Shown one piece after another: positions 1-7,582 of a stretch of 64,000 nt of DNA; position 1 is the stretch's first letter; each line of letters starts with the position of its first letter. Source of the DNA: Rathayibacter sp. VKM Ac-2754 (lineage in GTDB: Bacteria > Actinomycetota > Actinomycetes > Actinomycetales > Microbacteriaceae); contig NZ_WUCC01000001.1 of assembly GCF_009807095.1 (NCBI RefSeq), forward strand, positions 372,001-436,000, in the 5' to 3' direction. Below the pieces are notes generated by a model, which saw only the letters and a program-made list of their open reading frames with translations, did no database searches and was not told where the DNA came from. A program made the position numbers and the translations under genes.

Positions 1-13
1 CGAGACCGCCCAT
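1..13 (-). CDS. Start of a downstream gene, probably the ABC permease (cut by window edge)
   Basis: An ATG on the minus strand at 13-11 overlaps the TGA of the preceding ATPase gene by one base (TGATG). Only four codons (M-G-G-L) are inside the window. MacB-type systems are usually ordered adaptor, ATPase, permease, so a FtsX/MacB-like permease is expected here. That identity is inferred from context only. Confidence 0.4.
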
Positions 14-750
14 CAGAGCGCCTCCTCGACGGCCGCGTGGGCGGGGACCCGGGGCTCCGACGTCGATCCGGACGCCGCGCCCAGCCGGCCGCGGTCGAGC
101 CGGTAGTGCCGCTCGGCGCGGGCCGCGATCGCCGGGTCGTGGGTGATGGTGACGAGCGCGGATCCCGATTCGCGGGCGATCTCGTCGAGCAGGCTCATCA
201 CGCTCTCTCCCGTGTCGGTGTCGAGGGCGCCGGTGGGCTCGTCGGCGAGGATCAGGCGGGGGCGGCGGACGAGCGCGCGCGCGATGGCGATGCGCTGCTG
301 CTCGCCTCCGGACATGCGGCCCGGCATCGAGTCGACCCGGTGGCCGAGGCCGACGCGCTCGAGCATGTCGGCCGCGAGCGAGGCGCGCTTCCAGAACTCG
401 GATCCGGTGGCGTAGAGCAGCGGGGTCATCACGTTCTCGCGCGCCGTCCGCCCCTCGAGCAGGTTGAACTGCTGGAAGATGAAGCCGATGCTCCCGCCGC
501 GGATCCGCGCTCTGGCGCGGGAGGACAGGGTCTCGGTCGGGCGGCCCTCGAGCAGCATCCGGCCGTCGGTCGGCTCGTCGATGAGACCGAGGATGTTCAG
601 GAGCGTCGATTTGCCGGAGCCGCTGCGCCCGACGACCGAGACGTGATCGCCCTCGCCCACCTCGAGATCGACCCCGTCGAGGATCGTCAGCGGCGGGGCG
701 TCGGGCAGGGGGACGACCTTGCGGATGCCCTCGAGCCGGAGGATCGTCAC
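13..750 (-). CDS. MacB/LolD-type ABC transporter ATP-binding protein
   Basis: ATPase subunit of a MacB-like ABC exporter, acting at the cytoplasmic face of the membrane. The 245-residue protein shows Walker [10 protein letters not shown] at residues 41-49, a Q-loop in QQFNLLEG near 93-100, the signature MSGGEQQR near 146-153, Walker B LILADEP near 167-172 and the switch histidine in ITHD near 202-205. The LEG insert after the Q-loop resembles the LolD/MacB/FtsE class. The start is GTG, and its GTGA overlaps the stop of the upstream adaptor gene, so the two are translationally coupled. The substrate cannot be read from the sequence; drugs, peptides and lipids are all handled by this family. 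The permease should begin at the window edge. Confidence 0.88.
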   Translation of the reverse strand: MTILRLEGIRKVVPLPDAPPLTILDGVDLEVGEGDHVSVVGRSGSGKSTLLNILGLIDEPTDGRMLLEGRPTETLSSRARARIRGGSIGFIFQQFNLLEGRTARENVMTPLLYATGSEFWKRASLAADMLERVGLGHRVDSMPGRMSGGEQQRIAIARALVRRPRLILADEPTGALDTDTGESVMSLLDEIARESGSALVTITHDPAIAARAERHYRLDRGRLGAASGSTSEPRVPAHAAVEEAL

Positions 751-1784
751 GAGCAGATGACCGAGCCGTCGGGGTTCGCGATGCAGTCGCCCTCGAGCGG
801 CACCTCTTCGCCGGCCGCGGCTCCGGGGACGAACTGCAGGAGCAGCGCTCCCTCGTCGATTCCTCCCGTGATCTCGACGTTCACGCCGTCGGTCAGCCCG
901 AGCGTGACCGGCACCTCCTCGGTCGTCCCGTCGTCGGCCTGGCGGTAGACCACGCCCGACTGCGCCGAGCCCTCGACCGCTGTCGTCGGCACCACGAGCA
1001 CGTTCTCGGCTTTGCCGCCCGCGAGGGTGACGGAGGCGGCGAGGCCCGGGAACACGGTCACCTCGGGAGGCACCTGGCAGCGGAAGCTGGTGCCGCTCCC
1101 CGTCGCACCGGTCGCGCCGTCCCCGGCCGGAGCCTCGCCCTCGCCGGCGAGCGGTGTGGTGATCGTGAGCCCGGTGCAGGTGAAGCCGGCCGGCCCTCCT
1201 GTGATCGAGACCTGCGCCTCGGTCGGCCGGTCCTGGATCCGGTAGAGCTGCTGCGCGTCGATGGAGCCCGTGACCGCGAAGGTGGGCGGCGCGACCTGGC
1301 CGGTGACCTCTCCGACCGTCACGGCCTGGTCGTGGATGACGCCGAGCGCGCTGAGCGTGCCCGAGGTGGGCGCGTAGACGCGCTCGAAGCGCACCGACGG
1401 CTCGGGCTGGGTGACGGTGACCGTGCCGTCGGGGTTCGTGGTCTCGACCGGATCGCGCGGAGTCTCGACGCGGATGTCGTAGACGAGATCGCCCGTCGCC
1501 ACCACGGCACCCTGCGCGATGTAGACGTCGTCGACGGTGCCGGCCGCCGTGGCCTTCATCGGCACGGCCGGGTCGGCGGCGACCGTGCCCTGCAGCGTGA
1601 GGTCGTTCGTGATCGTGCCCCGCCCGACGGCGACGGTCGGCTCGGTCAGCTCACCGGTCGGGACGGTCGGATCGGCGTCGGCGCTGCTGTCGGGGAAGAA
1701 CGCGATCTTCACCAGCGCGATGCTCGCCGCGCCGAGGATGATCATCCACACGATCGGGAACACCCATCGTCGAACCGTGCCCAT
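747..1784 (-). CDS. Membrane-anchored HlyD/MacA-like efflux adaptor
   Basis: Adaptor subunit expected to work with the following MacB-like ATPase and permease. I start it at the ATG giving M-G-T-V-R-R-W; the longer open frame begins with 40 residues of non-protein-like sequence and has no better signal. The 345-residue protein has one N-terminal membrane anchor (residues about 7-28, WVFPIVWMIILGAASIALVK), then beta-rich, lipoyl/barrel-sandwich-like segments (about 50-110 and 135-165), then a C-terminal beta domain. Two Cys lie near residues 216 and 248 and two at the extreme C-terminus, which could form disulfides outside the cell. A TAGGCT -10-like element lies at 1849-1844. The stop overlaps the ATPase GTG. 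Confidence 0.75.
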   Translation of the reverse strand: MGTVRRWVFPIVWMIILGAASIALVKIAFFPDSSADADPTVPTGELTEPTVAVGRGTITNDLTLQGTVAADPAVPMKATAAGTVDDVYIAQGAVVATGDLVYDIRVETPRDPVETTNPDGTVTVTQPEPSVRFERVYAPTSGTLSALGVIHDQAVTVGEVTGQVAPPTFAVTGSIDAQQLYRIQDRPTEAQVSITGGPAGFTCTGLTITTPLAGEGEAPAGDGATGATGSGTSFRCQVPPEVTVFPGLAASVTLAGGKAENVLVVPTTAVEGSAQSGVVYRQADDGTTEEVPVTLGLTDGVNVEITGGIDEGALLLQFVPGAAAGEEVPLEGDCIANPDGSVICS

Positions 1785-1922
1785 GCTGTCCCCCGACTCC
1801 GCGCCACGCGTTGCTGGCCTCGCCCCCTGGCGCACCGAACGGCAGCCTATCGAGCAGTCGAGCCGCCCCGCGTCGCTCTCGAGGGGGACGGCTCGTGATG
1901 ACACGGGAGGAGGCGCGCGGGC

Positions 1923-2354
1923 TCAGCCGCCGAGCTTGCCCACGATCGCCGCGATCCGCCGGGTGCGGGTCTCCGGCGTCTTCGCGCCGCCGACCGCCGT
2001 CGCGTGCGCCTTGCGCGCGCTCGGCGCGAGGGCCGCGAACGCGTCGCTCAGACCTGCTGAAGCGAGCGCTGCCGCAAGATCCTCCGGTACGGCGACCTCG
2101 CGGGGGGACGTGTCGAGCTCGAGGTCGACCTCGATCGTCTCGCCGCCCGTCAGGCCGGTCGCCGCGCGCTTGTCGGCCGAGAACGAGATCAGCGCGCGGC
2201 CTGCCATCGCCCCGACGGTGCCGGCGAAGACGAACCCGTTCACCACCACGCTCACGGCCGGTCGGCGACCGCCCCCGAGCGCGTCGAGCACCTCGGGCGG
2301 CACCTCGATGCCGGTGTTGTTCCCGATCCGGAAGAGCGTCGTCGTGAAGCGCAT
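1923..2354 (-). CDS. DUF1905/YdeI-like small protein
   Basis: A 143-residue soluble protein beginning MRFTTTLFRIGNNTGIEVP. The N-terminal half looks like the DUF1905 beta-barrel fold (a GNNTGIEVP motif followed by V-V-V-N-G). The C-terminal part (about residues 88-143, P-E-D-L-A-A-A-L through A-P-S-A-R-K-A-H and T-R-R-I) matches the YdeI/OmdA-type C-terminal domain often fused to it. The biochemical role of the family is unknown; some members are labelled bacteriocin-protection proteins. The start is the ATG at 2354, with CAGTCT six bases upstream, a near match to the leaderless -10 pattern seen through the window. It stands alone between the efflux operon and a secreted protein gene. Confidence 0.7.
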   Translation of the reverse strand: MRFTTTLFRIGNNTGIEVPPEVLDALGGGRRPAVSVVVNGFVFAGTVGAMAGRALISFSADKRAATGLTGGETIEVDLELDTSPREVAVPEDLAAALASAGLSDAFAALAPSARKAHATAVGGAKTPETRTRRIAAIVGKLGG

Positions 2355-2410
2355 GGCAGGAGACTGCCACGGGCCCCGCTCCGAAGCGAGAGCCCGTGGC
2401 GGTCGGATCA

Positions 2411-2995
2411 TCAGAGCGTGCTCGCACCCGACCAGGCACCGAGCTTGCCCTGGCTGTAGGTGCCTTCGCCGGCGGAGGAGGTGATGGTCATCGACCAGCC
2501 GGTCGCCGCGTTCACGCCGACGGTGCCGGTCTTCACCCGGAAGGCGATGGGGAAGACGGCGGAGCCGTTGTCGCGGGCGATCAGCGCCGGGTTCAGGAAC
2601 GACACGAAGGACGTCCCGAGGCCGGTGACGGCGGTCGGTCCGGTCAGGGAGGTGATGACCAGCGAGTTCGCGGGGAGGGTCGGGCCCGAGGTCTGCGCGA
2701 CCTCGATCGTGATCGTCGCCGCACCGGCGGGGACGTCCTCGGCGGAGGAGTAGTTGAACAGGCGGGCCTGCTTCGGGCCCTGGCCGAGGACGTTCGCCGT
2801 GGTGCGCGCCCAGACGAGGTCGGACGCGCCGAGGGCGAACTGCGGGAAGAGGTTGTTCTCCCAGCGCTCGGCCTCGGCGACGGGCTCGGAGGCGGCGGCC
2901 TGCGGGGCGGCGATCGCGACGGCGATCGCGGGAGCGGTCCAGGCTCCGGCCGAGACGACGGAGCGGCGCGAGAGGGACGGGTCGAGCGAGGTCAT
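2411..2995 (-). CDS. Tat-exported protein of unknown function
   Basis: A 194-residue protein with a twin-arginine signal: S-R-R-S-V-V-S-A-G at residues 9-17, then a hydrophobic stretch rich in A/I/V to about residue 32 and a likely cleavage site near APQAAAS. The mature part is about 160 residues, rich in T, S, G and A, predicted mainly beta, with no Cys and no recognisable enzyme motif. It resembles short Tat-dependent wall or surface proteins common in Microbacteriaceae, but I cannot name a family. It is monocistronic, with 187 bases separating it from the response regulator gene. Export is well supported; function is unknown. Confidence 0.7.
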   Translation of the reverse strand: MTSLDPSLSRRSVVSAGAWTAPAIAVAIAAPQAAASEPVAEAERWENNLFPQFALGASDLVWARTTANVLGQGPKQARLFNYSSAEDVPAGAATITIEVAQTSGPTLPANSLVITSLTGPTAVTGLGTSFVSFLNPALIARDNGSAVFPIAFRVKTGTVGVNAATGWSMTITSSAGEGTYSQGKLGAWSGASTL

Positions 2996-3182
2996 GGAGC
3001 TCTTTCTGCGGGAGGGGGCCTCTCGGCGGCGGCCGGAGGCAGGCGCTCTCGGAGTGCGCCGTCTTCGGGTGCCGGCGCACTCCGAGCAGCGCTCCGCACG
3101 CTACGGAGGGGCGGTCGGTGCCCGCCTCCGACCGTCAACAAGCGTCTACGTCGACCCGGACCCCCCGTTGACGGGACGGGGG

Positions 3183-3803
3183 TCAGGCGTCGAGCCTGCC
3201 CGCATTGACCAGGTTGGCGAGCTCGACCCGCGAGCCGGCTCCGGTCTTCTCCAGCAGCCTCGAGACGTAGGTCCGGGTCGTGCTGTCGGTCAGCCCGAGC
3301 GAGCGCGAGATGGCGGTGTTCGTCATCCCCTGAGCGAGCGCGCGCGCGACGTCGCGCTCGCGGGCCGACAGAGCGACGTCCCGCGGAGCGGGCGCGAGAC
3401 CCGCGACCCGGCGGACCTCGGCCGCGAACCGCTCAGGCGACGACACCTTCGGCAGGAACGCGTCGGCGCCCGCGACCAGCACCGCCGCCTCCGACTCCGG
3501 CCCGATGAACGAGGACATCACGATGATGCGCACCTCGGGAGCCGCGCGCCGCAGGGGTCCGATGACCTCCGGCCCCGACACCGACCGCATCCGCGCGTCC
3601 AGGAGGACGACGTCCGGGCGGGTGCGCCGGACCGCGGGCAGGACCAGCGCGCCGTCGTCGATCGCGTCGACCACCGCGACGGCGGGGTCGGTCCGCAACA
3701 CGTTCCTGAGGGCGATCAGCACGAGCGGATCGTCGTCGACGAGCAGGACTCTGACCGGCGTCGGGGACGACGACGCGGAGTCCTCCGCGGGCGGGATCGA
3801 CAC
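3183..3803 (-). CDS. NarL/LuxR-family response regulator
   Basis: DNA-binding response regulator, likely partner of the divergent histidine kinase. The 206-residue protein has a receiver domain (about residues 17-130) with acidic residues in LVDDDP, the phospho-acceptor Asp at about 69 in VVLLDARMR, and the conserved Lys near 115 in F-L-P-K-V. A LuxR-type helix-turn-helix covers about 144-200 (LSARERDVARALAQG, then NTAISRSLGL). The start is GTG at 3803, with a GGAGG Shine-Dalgarno sequence about nine bases upstream. The short Ser/Pro-rich N-terminus is dispensable. The signal is unknown; neighbouring envelope and export genes are possible targets. Confidence 0.9.
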   Translation of the reverse strand: MSIPPAEDSASSSPTPVRVLLVDDDPLVLIALRNVLRTDPAVAVVDAIDDGALVLPAVRRTRPDVVLLDARMRSVSGPEVIGPLRRAAPEVRIIVMSSFIGPESEAAVLVAGADAFLPKVSSPERFAAEVRRVAGLAPAPRDVALSARERDVARALAQGMTNTAISRSLGLTDSTTRTYVSRLLEKTGAGSRVELANLVNAGRLDA

Positions 3804-3888
3804 CGTCGGCCTCCAAGGGGTGCGCGCGCCGCCGTGCGTGCACCCGGCGCGGTGAGGTGGACCGGGAGAGGGGGTGCCGGCGATCCAT

Positions 3889-3894
3889 TATCGT
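3889..3894 (+). promoter_or_regulatory. Putative -10 element of the histidine kinase gene
   Basis: TATCGT in a locally AT-richer stretch predicts a start of transcription near 3901 and a 5' leader of about 35 bases. That leader contains GGAG six bases before the GTG. The call is inferred from motif and spacing only. Confidence 0.4.
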
Positions 3895-3935
3895 GGCGGA
3901 GCGCCGACCCCCGGCGCCCGCCCCCGGAGTACGCC

Positions 3936-5102
3936 GTGTCCCGTCCCCGCACCCCCGTGCACACCACCCCGTGGCTCGACCGGCGCTCCGCCGGCCCGAT
4001 CCTCCTGGCCGCGAACCTCGCGGTCGGACTCGCGATCTTCGCGCTCGTCGCCCCTCGACTGCCGCTGTGGAATCTGCTGCTGACCCTCGCGATCGGGCTC
4101 GGCGCGATCCTCCCGCTCGGCTGGCAGCGACGACGCCCGCGGACCGCCGGGGTCGCCGCCTGCCTCGGCGCCGCGCTCACCCCGATCGCGACGCCCGCCC
4201 TCTGGACCGCGCTCGTGCTCATCGGGCGACGCCTGCCGGCGCGGACGGCATGGCGCTTCGTCGCGGCGGGTGCGCTCGCCGATGCGTTCCTCCTCGGGCT
4301 CTTCATCGTCCGGTGGGCACGCCCCGAGATCCTCGGCGCGTCGATCCTCGTCGGGCTGTTCTCGGTGGCCGTCACCGTGACGATCGGCGTGCTCGGCATA
4401 CTGACCGGCGCGAAGCGGCGCAGCGAGCGCGAGGCCGATCGTCGGCTGATCAGCGCGCTCGACCGGGAGAGGACGGCGTTGGCGCGGTCGCTCGACGCCG
4501 AGCGCGAGCGCATCGCCGAGGAGATCCACGACTCCCTCGGCCACTCGCTGACGCTGCTGAGCCTTCACTCGGCGGCGCTGCGCGACCTCGACGGACTGTC
4601 GCCGGAGGAGGTCAGGATCCTCACCGAGTCGATCGACCGGCAGACCCGCACGGCGATCGACTCGCTGACGGCCACCCTCCGGGCGGCTCCGGTCGCGGGC
4701 TCGACCGAGGCTGCGGCCGATCTCGACCGGCTGTTCTCGGACGTGACCTCGACCGGCCGCGAACTCGATGTGCGGATCGACGGCGACCCCGGCGCACTCG
4801 ACACCGCGGCGACCGCGGCGCTCGTGCGCTTCTGCCGAGAGGGCCTGACCAACGCGCTCAAGCACGCCGCCGCCGGACCGCTCGTCGTCGCCGTCAGGGT
4901 CGACGACGACGGCTCGGTCGTCGCCGCGGTCACCTCACCGGGAGGGGAGGCGACGGCCGGCGCTGCGTCGACGGCACGGGGACTCCGCGGTCTCCGGGAG
5001 TCCACCGCGACGCTCGGAGGCGAGGTGGTGCTGACACCCGGTCGCGACCAGACGGTGCTGAGCCTGCGCGTGCCGGCACCCGGCGCGCGCGACTCGGCGT
5101 GA
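3936..5102 (+). CDS. Sensor histidine kinase, NarX/DesK-like (HisKA_3)
   Basis: Membrane sensor kinase divergent from the response regulator. I start at GTG 3936 because GGAG lies six bases upstream and the upstream frame is not protein-like, giving 388 residues. Four to six membrane segments fill residues about 20-155. The HisKA_3 dimerisation domain follows, with the phospho-acceptor His at about 198 in EEIHDSLGHSLTLL. The ATPase domain has an N-box in FCREGLTNALKHAA and a glycine-rich box near GLRGLRESTATLGG. There is no obvious extracellular sensor domain, so it probably senses within the membrane or through a partner. This architecture regularly pairs with LuxR-type regulators such as the neighbouring gene. 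Confidence 0.88.
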   Translation: MSRPRTPVHTTPWLDRRSAGPILLAANLAVGLAIFALVAPRLPLWNLLLTLAIGLGAILPLGWQRRRPRTAGVAACLGAALTPIATPALWTALVLIGRRLPARTAWRFVAAGALADAFLLGLFIVRWARPEILGASILVGLFSVAVTVTIGVLGILTGAKRRSEREADRRLISALDRERTALARSLDAERERIAEEIHDSLGHSLTLLSLHSAALRDLDGLSPEEVRILTESIDRQTRTAIDSLTATLRAAPVAGSTEAAADLDRLFSDVTSTGRELDVRIDGDPGALDTAATAALVRFCREGLTNALKHAAAGPLVVAVRVDDDGSVVAAVTSPGGEATAGAASTARGLRGLRESTATLGGEVVLTPGRDQTVLSLRVPAPGARDSA

Positions 5103-5114
5103 GCGGGGCTCGCG

Positions 5115-5639
5115 TCAGCAGGCGCGCGGGCCCGGGTTCTCGGCGAGCGTCGAGCGGACGGCGTCGACCGTCATCCGCCCCTCCGGGTCGAGCCGAGTGA
5201 GCATCCGCGCCATGATGTCGGCGAGCTGACCGATCTGCTCGGGAGCGAGCGGGTCGATCACGTCGGCGAGCACCGTCGACACGTGGCCGGGAGCCGTCTC
5301 GACGATCTTCTGCCGGCCCGCGTCGGTGAGGACGGCGTTGGTCGCCCGCCCGTCGGTCGGGCAGGGCCGGCGCTCGAGGTAGCCGCGAGCGACGAGGCGG
5401 GTCACGACGTGGGACAGGCGGGGCAGCGTGGAGTTCGTGCGCGTGGCGAGGGTCGTCATCCGCAGGGCGTGGTCGGGCGCCTCCGACAGCATCGCCAGCG
5501 TCATGTACTCGAAGTGGGTGAGGCCGGCGTCGCGCTGCAGCTGCGTGTCGAGTGCGCCGGGCAGCAGCTCGACCACCGCGATGAAACGCATCCAGGCGTC
5601 GAGCTGATCGGGGGTCAGCCAGCGGGGAGCGGAGGTCAT
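5115..5639 (-). CDS. MarR-family transcriptional regulator
   Basis: A 174-residue winged-helix repressor. The DNA-binding core runs from LTHFEYMTLAMLSEAP through LATRTNSTLPRLSHVVTRLV to the wing YLERRPCPTDGRATNAVLT (about residues 45-115). Helices at both ends form the usual MarR dimer interface. The wing has the family's D-x-R-A/x-x-N-A-V-L-T pattern. Its ligand is unknown; MarR proteins often sense phenolics or oxidants, and a flavoprotein/peroxidase group lies next to it. It is expressed from a leaderless promoter (TAGACT six bases before the ATG). The imperfect palindrome TTGCCGCGACAA just upstream, at 5659-5670, could be its own operator. Confidence 0.88.
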   Translation of the reverse strand: MTSAPRWLTPDQLDAWMRFIAVVELLPGALDTQLQRDAGLTHFEYMTLAMLSEAPDHALRMTTLATRTNSTLPRLSHVVTRLVARGYLERRPCPTDGRATNAVLTDAGRQKIVETAPGHVSTVLADVIDPLAPEQIGQLADIMARMLTRLDPEGRMTVDAVRSTLAENPGPRAC

Positions 5640-5645
5640 GCTCGG

Positions 5646-5651
5646 AGTCTA
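5646..5651 (-). promoter_or_regulatory. -10 element of the MarR gene (leaderless)
   Basis: On the minus strand TAGACT ends six bases before the ATG at 5639, so the transcript should begin at or next to the A of the start codon. Confidence 0.6.
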
Positions 5652-5690
5652 CCGAGTGGTTGCCGCGACAAGTAAGGCGCGGGGATCCTC

Positions 5691-6917
5691 TCAGCCGAAC
5701 GTCTCGGCGAGGTGGCGGTGCGTGAAGGTGACCGCCATGGCGCCCTCGCCGACCGCGGCGGCGACTCGCTTGACCGAGCCGTGCCGCACGTCTCCGGCGG
5801 CGAAGGACCCCGGCACGCTCGTCTCGAGGTAGAAGGGCGGGCGATCGAGCGGCCAAGCGGAGGCGAGGGCCGCGGCGTCGAGGTCCGGTCCGGTGAGCAG
5901 GTAGCCGTGCGGGTCGCGCTGGATCGCGGTCTCCGCCGACCAGGCGGTGTCGGGGTCGCCGCCGATGCAGACGAACAGGTTCTCGGTCGCGCGCTCCTCT
6001 CGGGCCCCGCCGACCGACTCCTCGATCGTGATGCCGGTGAGGTAGCCGTCGCCGTGCAGCGCGGCGACCCGGGCGCCGGTGCGGATCTCGACGTTCGGCT
6101 GCGCGCGGACGCGGGTCTCGAGGTAGGCCGAGAGCGTGCTCGAGAGATCGGGGCCGCGGACCAGCATCGTCACGTGGCGGGCGTGGGCCGAGAGGTTCAT
6201 CACGGCCTGCCCCGCGGAGTTGCCTCCCCCGACGACGAAGACGTCCTCGCCTCCGCAGCGCATCGCCTCGCTCGTCCCCGCACCGTAGTAGAGGCCGCAG
6301 CCGAGCAGCTCGTCCTCCCCCGCGAGGCCGAGCCGTCGCCAGTCGACGCCGGTCGCGCAGATGTTGGCGCGGGCGACGACCGTCGTGCCGTCGTCGAGCC
6401 TGGCGTGGATCCGTCCGTCGCGGAACTCGCCCAGCACCCCGCGGCGCATCATCACCAGCTCGGCGCCGAAGGCGACGGCCTGCTGGCGGGCGCGCTCCGC
6501 CAGCGTCGCTCCCGAGACGCCGTGCGGGAAGCCGAGGTAGTTCTCGATCAGGCTGCTCGACCCGGCCTGGCCGCCGACCGCCTCGCGCTCGAGCAGGACG
6601 ACGCGCAGCCCCTCCGACGCGGCGTAGACGGCCGCGGAGAGTCCGGCGGGCCCCGCCCCGTAGATCGAGAGGTCGTACTCGGCGAGGGCGGGGCGCGTCG
6701 CCCAGCCGAGCCGCCCCGCGATCTCGGCGAGCGACGGCTCCTCGAGCCGAGCTCCGTCGGGCAGCACCACGACGAGCGGCTCGGAGGCGTCGCGGTCGTC
6801 GTGCCAGCGGAAGTCGACGACGCTGCGCGCGAGGAAGTCGCGCACCTCCCACGCCCGCCGGCTGTGCGTCGAGCCGTGCAGCTCGACGCGGTCGACGGGC
6901 GCGGAGGCGGCGCTCAC
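5691..6917 (-). CDS. Thioredoxin-reductase-like FAD oxidoreductase lacking the CxxC
   Basis: A 408-residue flavoprotein. An N-terminal domain of about 80 residues (VELHGSTHSRRAWEVRDFL) has a thioredoxin/glutaredoxin-like feel. It is followed by a thioredoxin-reductase fold with the FAD motif GAGPAGLSAAVYAA near 88-101 and an NAD(P)H Rossmann motif VVGGGNSAGQA. The C-terminal FAD contact is in F-A-A-G-D-V-R-H-G. Where classical TrxB has the C-A-T-C redox centre, this protein reads G-A-G-T, so it cannot relay electrons through that disulfide. The loss appears typical of this UBP-linked actinobacterial subfamily, from memory. Its GTG overlaps the UBP zinc-finger stop by four bases (GTGA), giving a tight two-gene operon. 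Confidence 0.85.
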   Translation of the reverse strand: MSAASAPVDRVELHGSTHSRRAWEVRDFLARSVVDFRWHDDRDASEPLVVVLPDGARLEEPSLAEIAGRLGWATRPALAEYDLSIYGAGPAGLSAAVYAASEGLRVVLLEREAVGGQAGSSSLIENYLGFPHGVSGATLAERARQQAVAFGAELVMMRRGVLGEFRDGRIHARLDDGTTVVARANICATGVDWRRLGLAGEDELLGCGLYYGAGTSEAMRCGGEDVFVVGGGNSAGQAVMNLSAHARHVTMLVRGPDLSSTLSAYLETRVRAQPNVEIRTGARVAALHGDGYLTGITIEESVGGAREERATENLFVCIGGDPDTAWSAETAIQRDPHGYLLTGPDLDAAALASAWPLDRPPFYLETSVPGSFAAGDVRHGSVKRVAAAVGEGAMAVTFTHRHLAETFG

Positions 6918-7303
6918 CGCCGGTCGCCCCGCTCGCGGTCGCGCTCGAGCCGCTCCTGCCAGTCGGCCGGCACGCGGTCGGCCGGGCCCGGCACGGTCTG
7001 ACCGGCGGGGTGGCTCTCGGGCGGGGCGAGCGCGGGGCCGTCGGTGTAGTCCTCGGTCCGGTAGTCCCAGAACCAGTCCTCGCCCGGCTCGAAGCTGCGG
7101 ATGATCGGGTGCCCGGTCGCGCGGGCGTGCGAGGTCGCGTGCTTCGCGAGCGAGTCGTCGCAGCAGCCGATGTGCCCGCAGGCCGCGCACCGGCGCAGGT
7201 GCACCCACCAGAGCTGCTCCTGCTCGCACTCGACGCAGCCGGTGCCGCTCGGCGGCACCTCGGGGCGGATCTCGGATCCGTCGGTGACGGTGGAGTGGGG
7301 CAT
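6914..7303 (-). CDS. UBP-type zinc-finger protein
   Basis: A 129-residue protein with a ZnF-UBP domain: C-V-E-C, then C-A-A-C, G-H-I-G-C-C, and the His cluster K-H-A-T-S-H-A-R-A-T-G-H-P (about residues 23-70). The fold is known from eukaryotic deubiquitinases and is common in actinobacteria without ubiquitin, where its role is not established. In some genomes it is fused to a flavoprotein like the one that follows here with a GTGA overlap, so the pair probably acts together. The start is ATG 7303, with GGAGG eight bases upstream. The C-terminal tail is basic and acidic (ERLERDRERGDRR). A 17-bp tandem array lies just upstream. Confidence 0.85.
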   Translation of the reverse strand: MPHSTVTDGSEIRPEVPPSGTGCVECEQEQLWWVHLRRCAACGHIGCCDDSLAKHATSHARATGHPIIRSFEPGEDWFWDYRTEDYTDGPALAPPESHPAGQTVPGPADRVPADWQERLERDRERGDRR

Positions 7304-7326
7304 GGGACGTGCCTCCGTTCTCGATC

Positions 7327-7411
7327 GTGAGGAGTGCCGGGCCGTGAGGAGTGTCGGGCGGTGAGGGGTGTCGGGCGGTGAGGAATGTCGGATCGCAGGA
7401 GTGTCGGGAGG
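7327..7411. repeat. Five-copy 17-bp tandem array upstream of the UBP gene
   Basis: Units begin at 7327, 7344, 7361, 7378 and 7395. They resemble GTGAGGAGTGTCGGGCG, with one to five changes each. The array lies 24-108 bases upstream of the UBP start, in the divergent region before the DyP gene. It may be an operator array or a neutral tandem duplication. Confidence 0.8.
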
Positions 7412-7460
7412 TGGAGCCGGATCGTCGTCTCCGCGCCTTCCGGTCGTCGCCGGCCGGCCC

Positions 7461-7470
7461 GACAATTGTC
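7461..7470. promoter_or_regulatory. Perfect palindrome GACAATTGTC
   Basis: A ten-base perfect palindrome in the otherwise very GC-rich divergent region between the UBP and DyP genes, followed by TAGCCC at 7476. Its position suits an operator for either gene. A related palindrome (ATTGTCGACAAT) sits upstream of the siderophore operon at 62739. Confidence 0.4.
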
Positions 7471-7552
7471 GAATCTAGCCCCGGCGGCGGTCTCCGGGGA
7501 GAGGCGATCCGCGCCTCGGCCCCGACCGCGCCGATCGAGCGGAGGACCGATC

Positions 7553-7582
7553 ATGACGACACCCGCGGGCACGGCCCGATGA
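7553..7582 (+). CDS. Nine-codon leader ORF overlapping the DyP start
   Basis: ATG 7553 is preceded by GGAGG with seven-base spacing and encodes M-T-T-P-A-G-T-A-R. Its TGA overlaps the DyP ATG (ATGA). The DyP ATG has no Shine-Dalgarno sequence of its own, so this leader may deliver ribosomes by translational coupling. Confidence 0.45.
   Translation: MTTPAGTAR

Noticed and set aside
7327-7411. CRISPR array
   Set aside because: Units are directly adjacent at 17 bp with no unique spacers, and there are no cas genes in the window.
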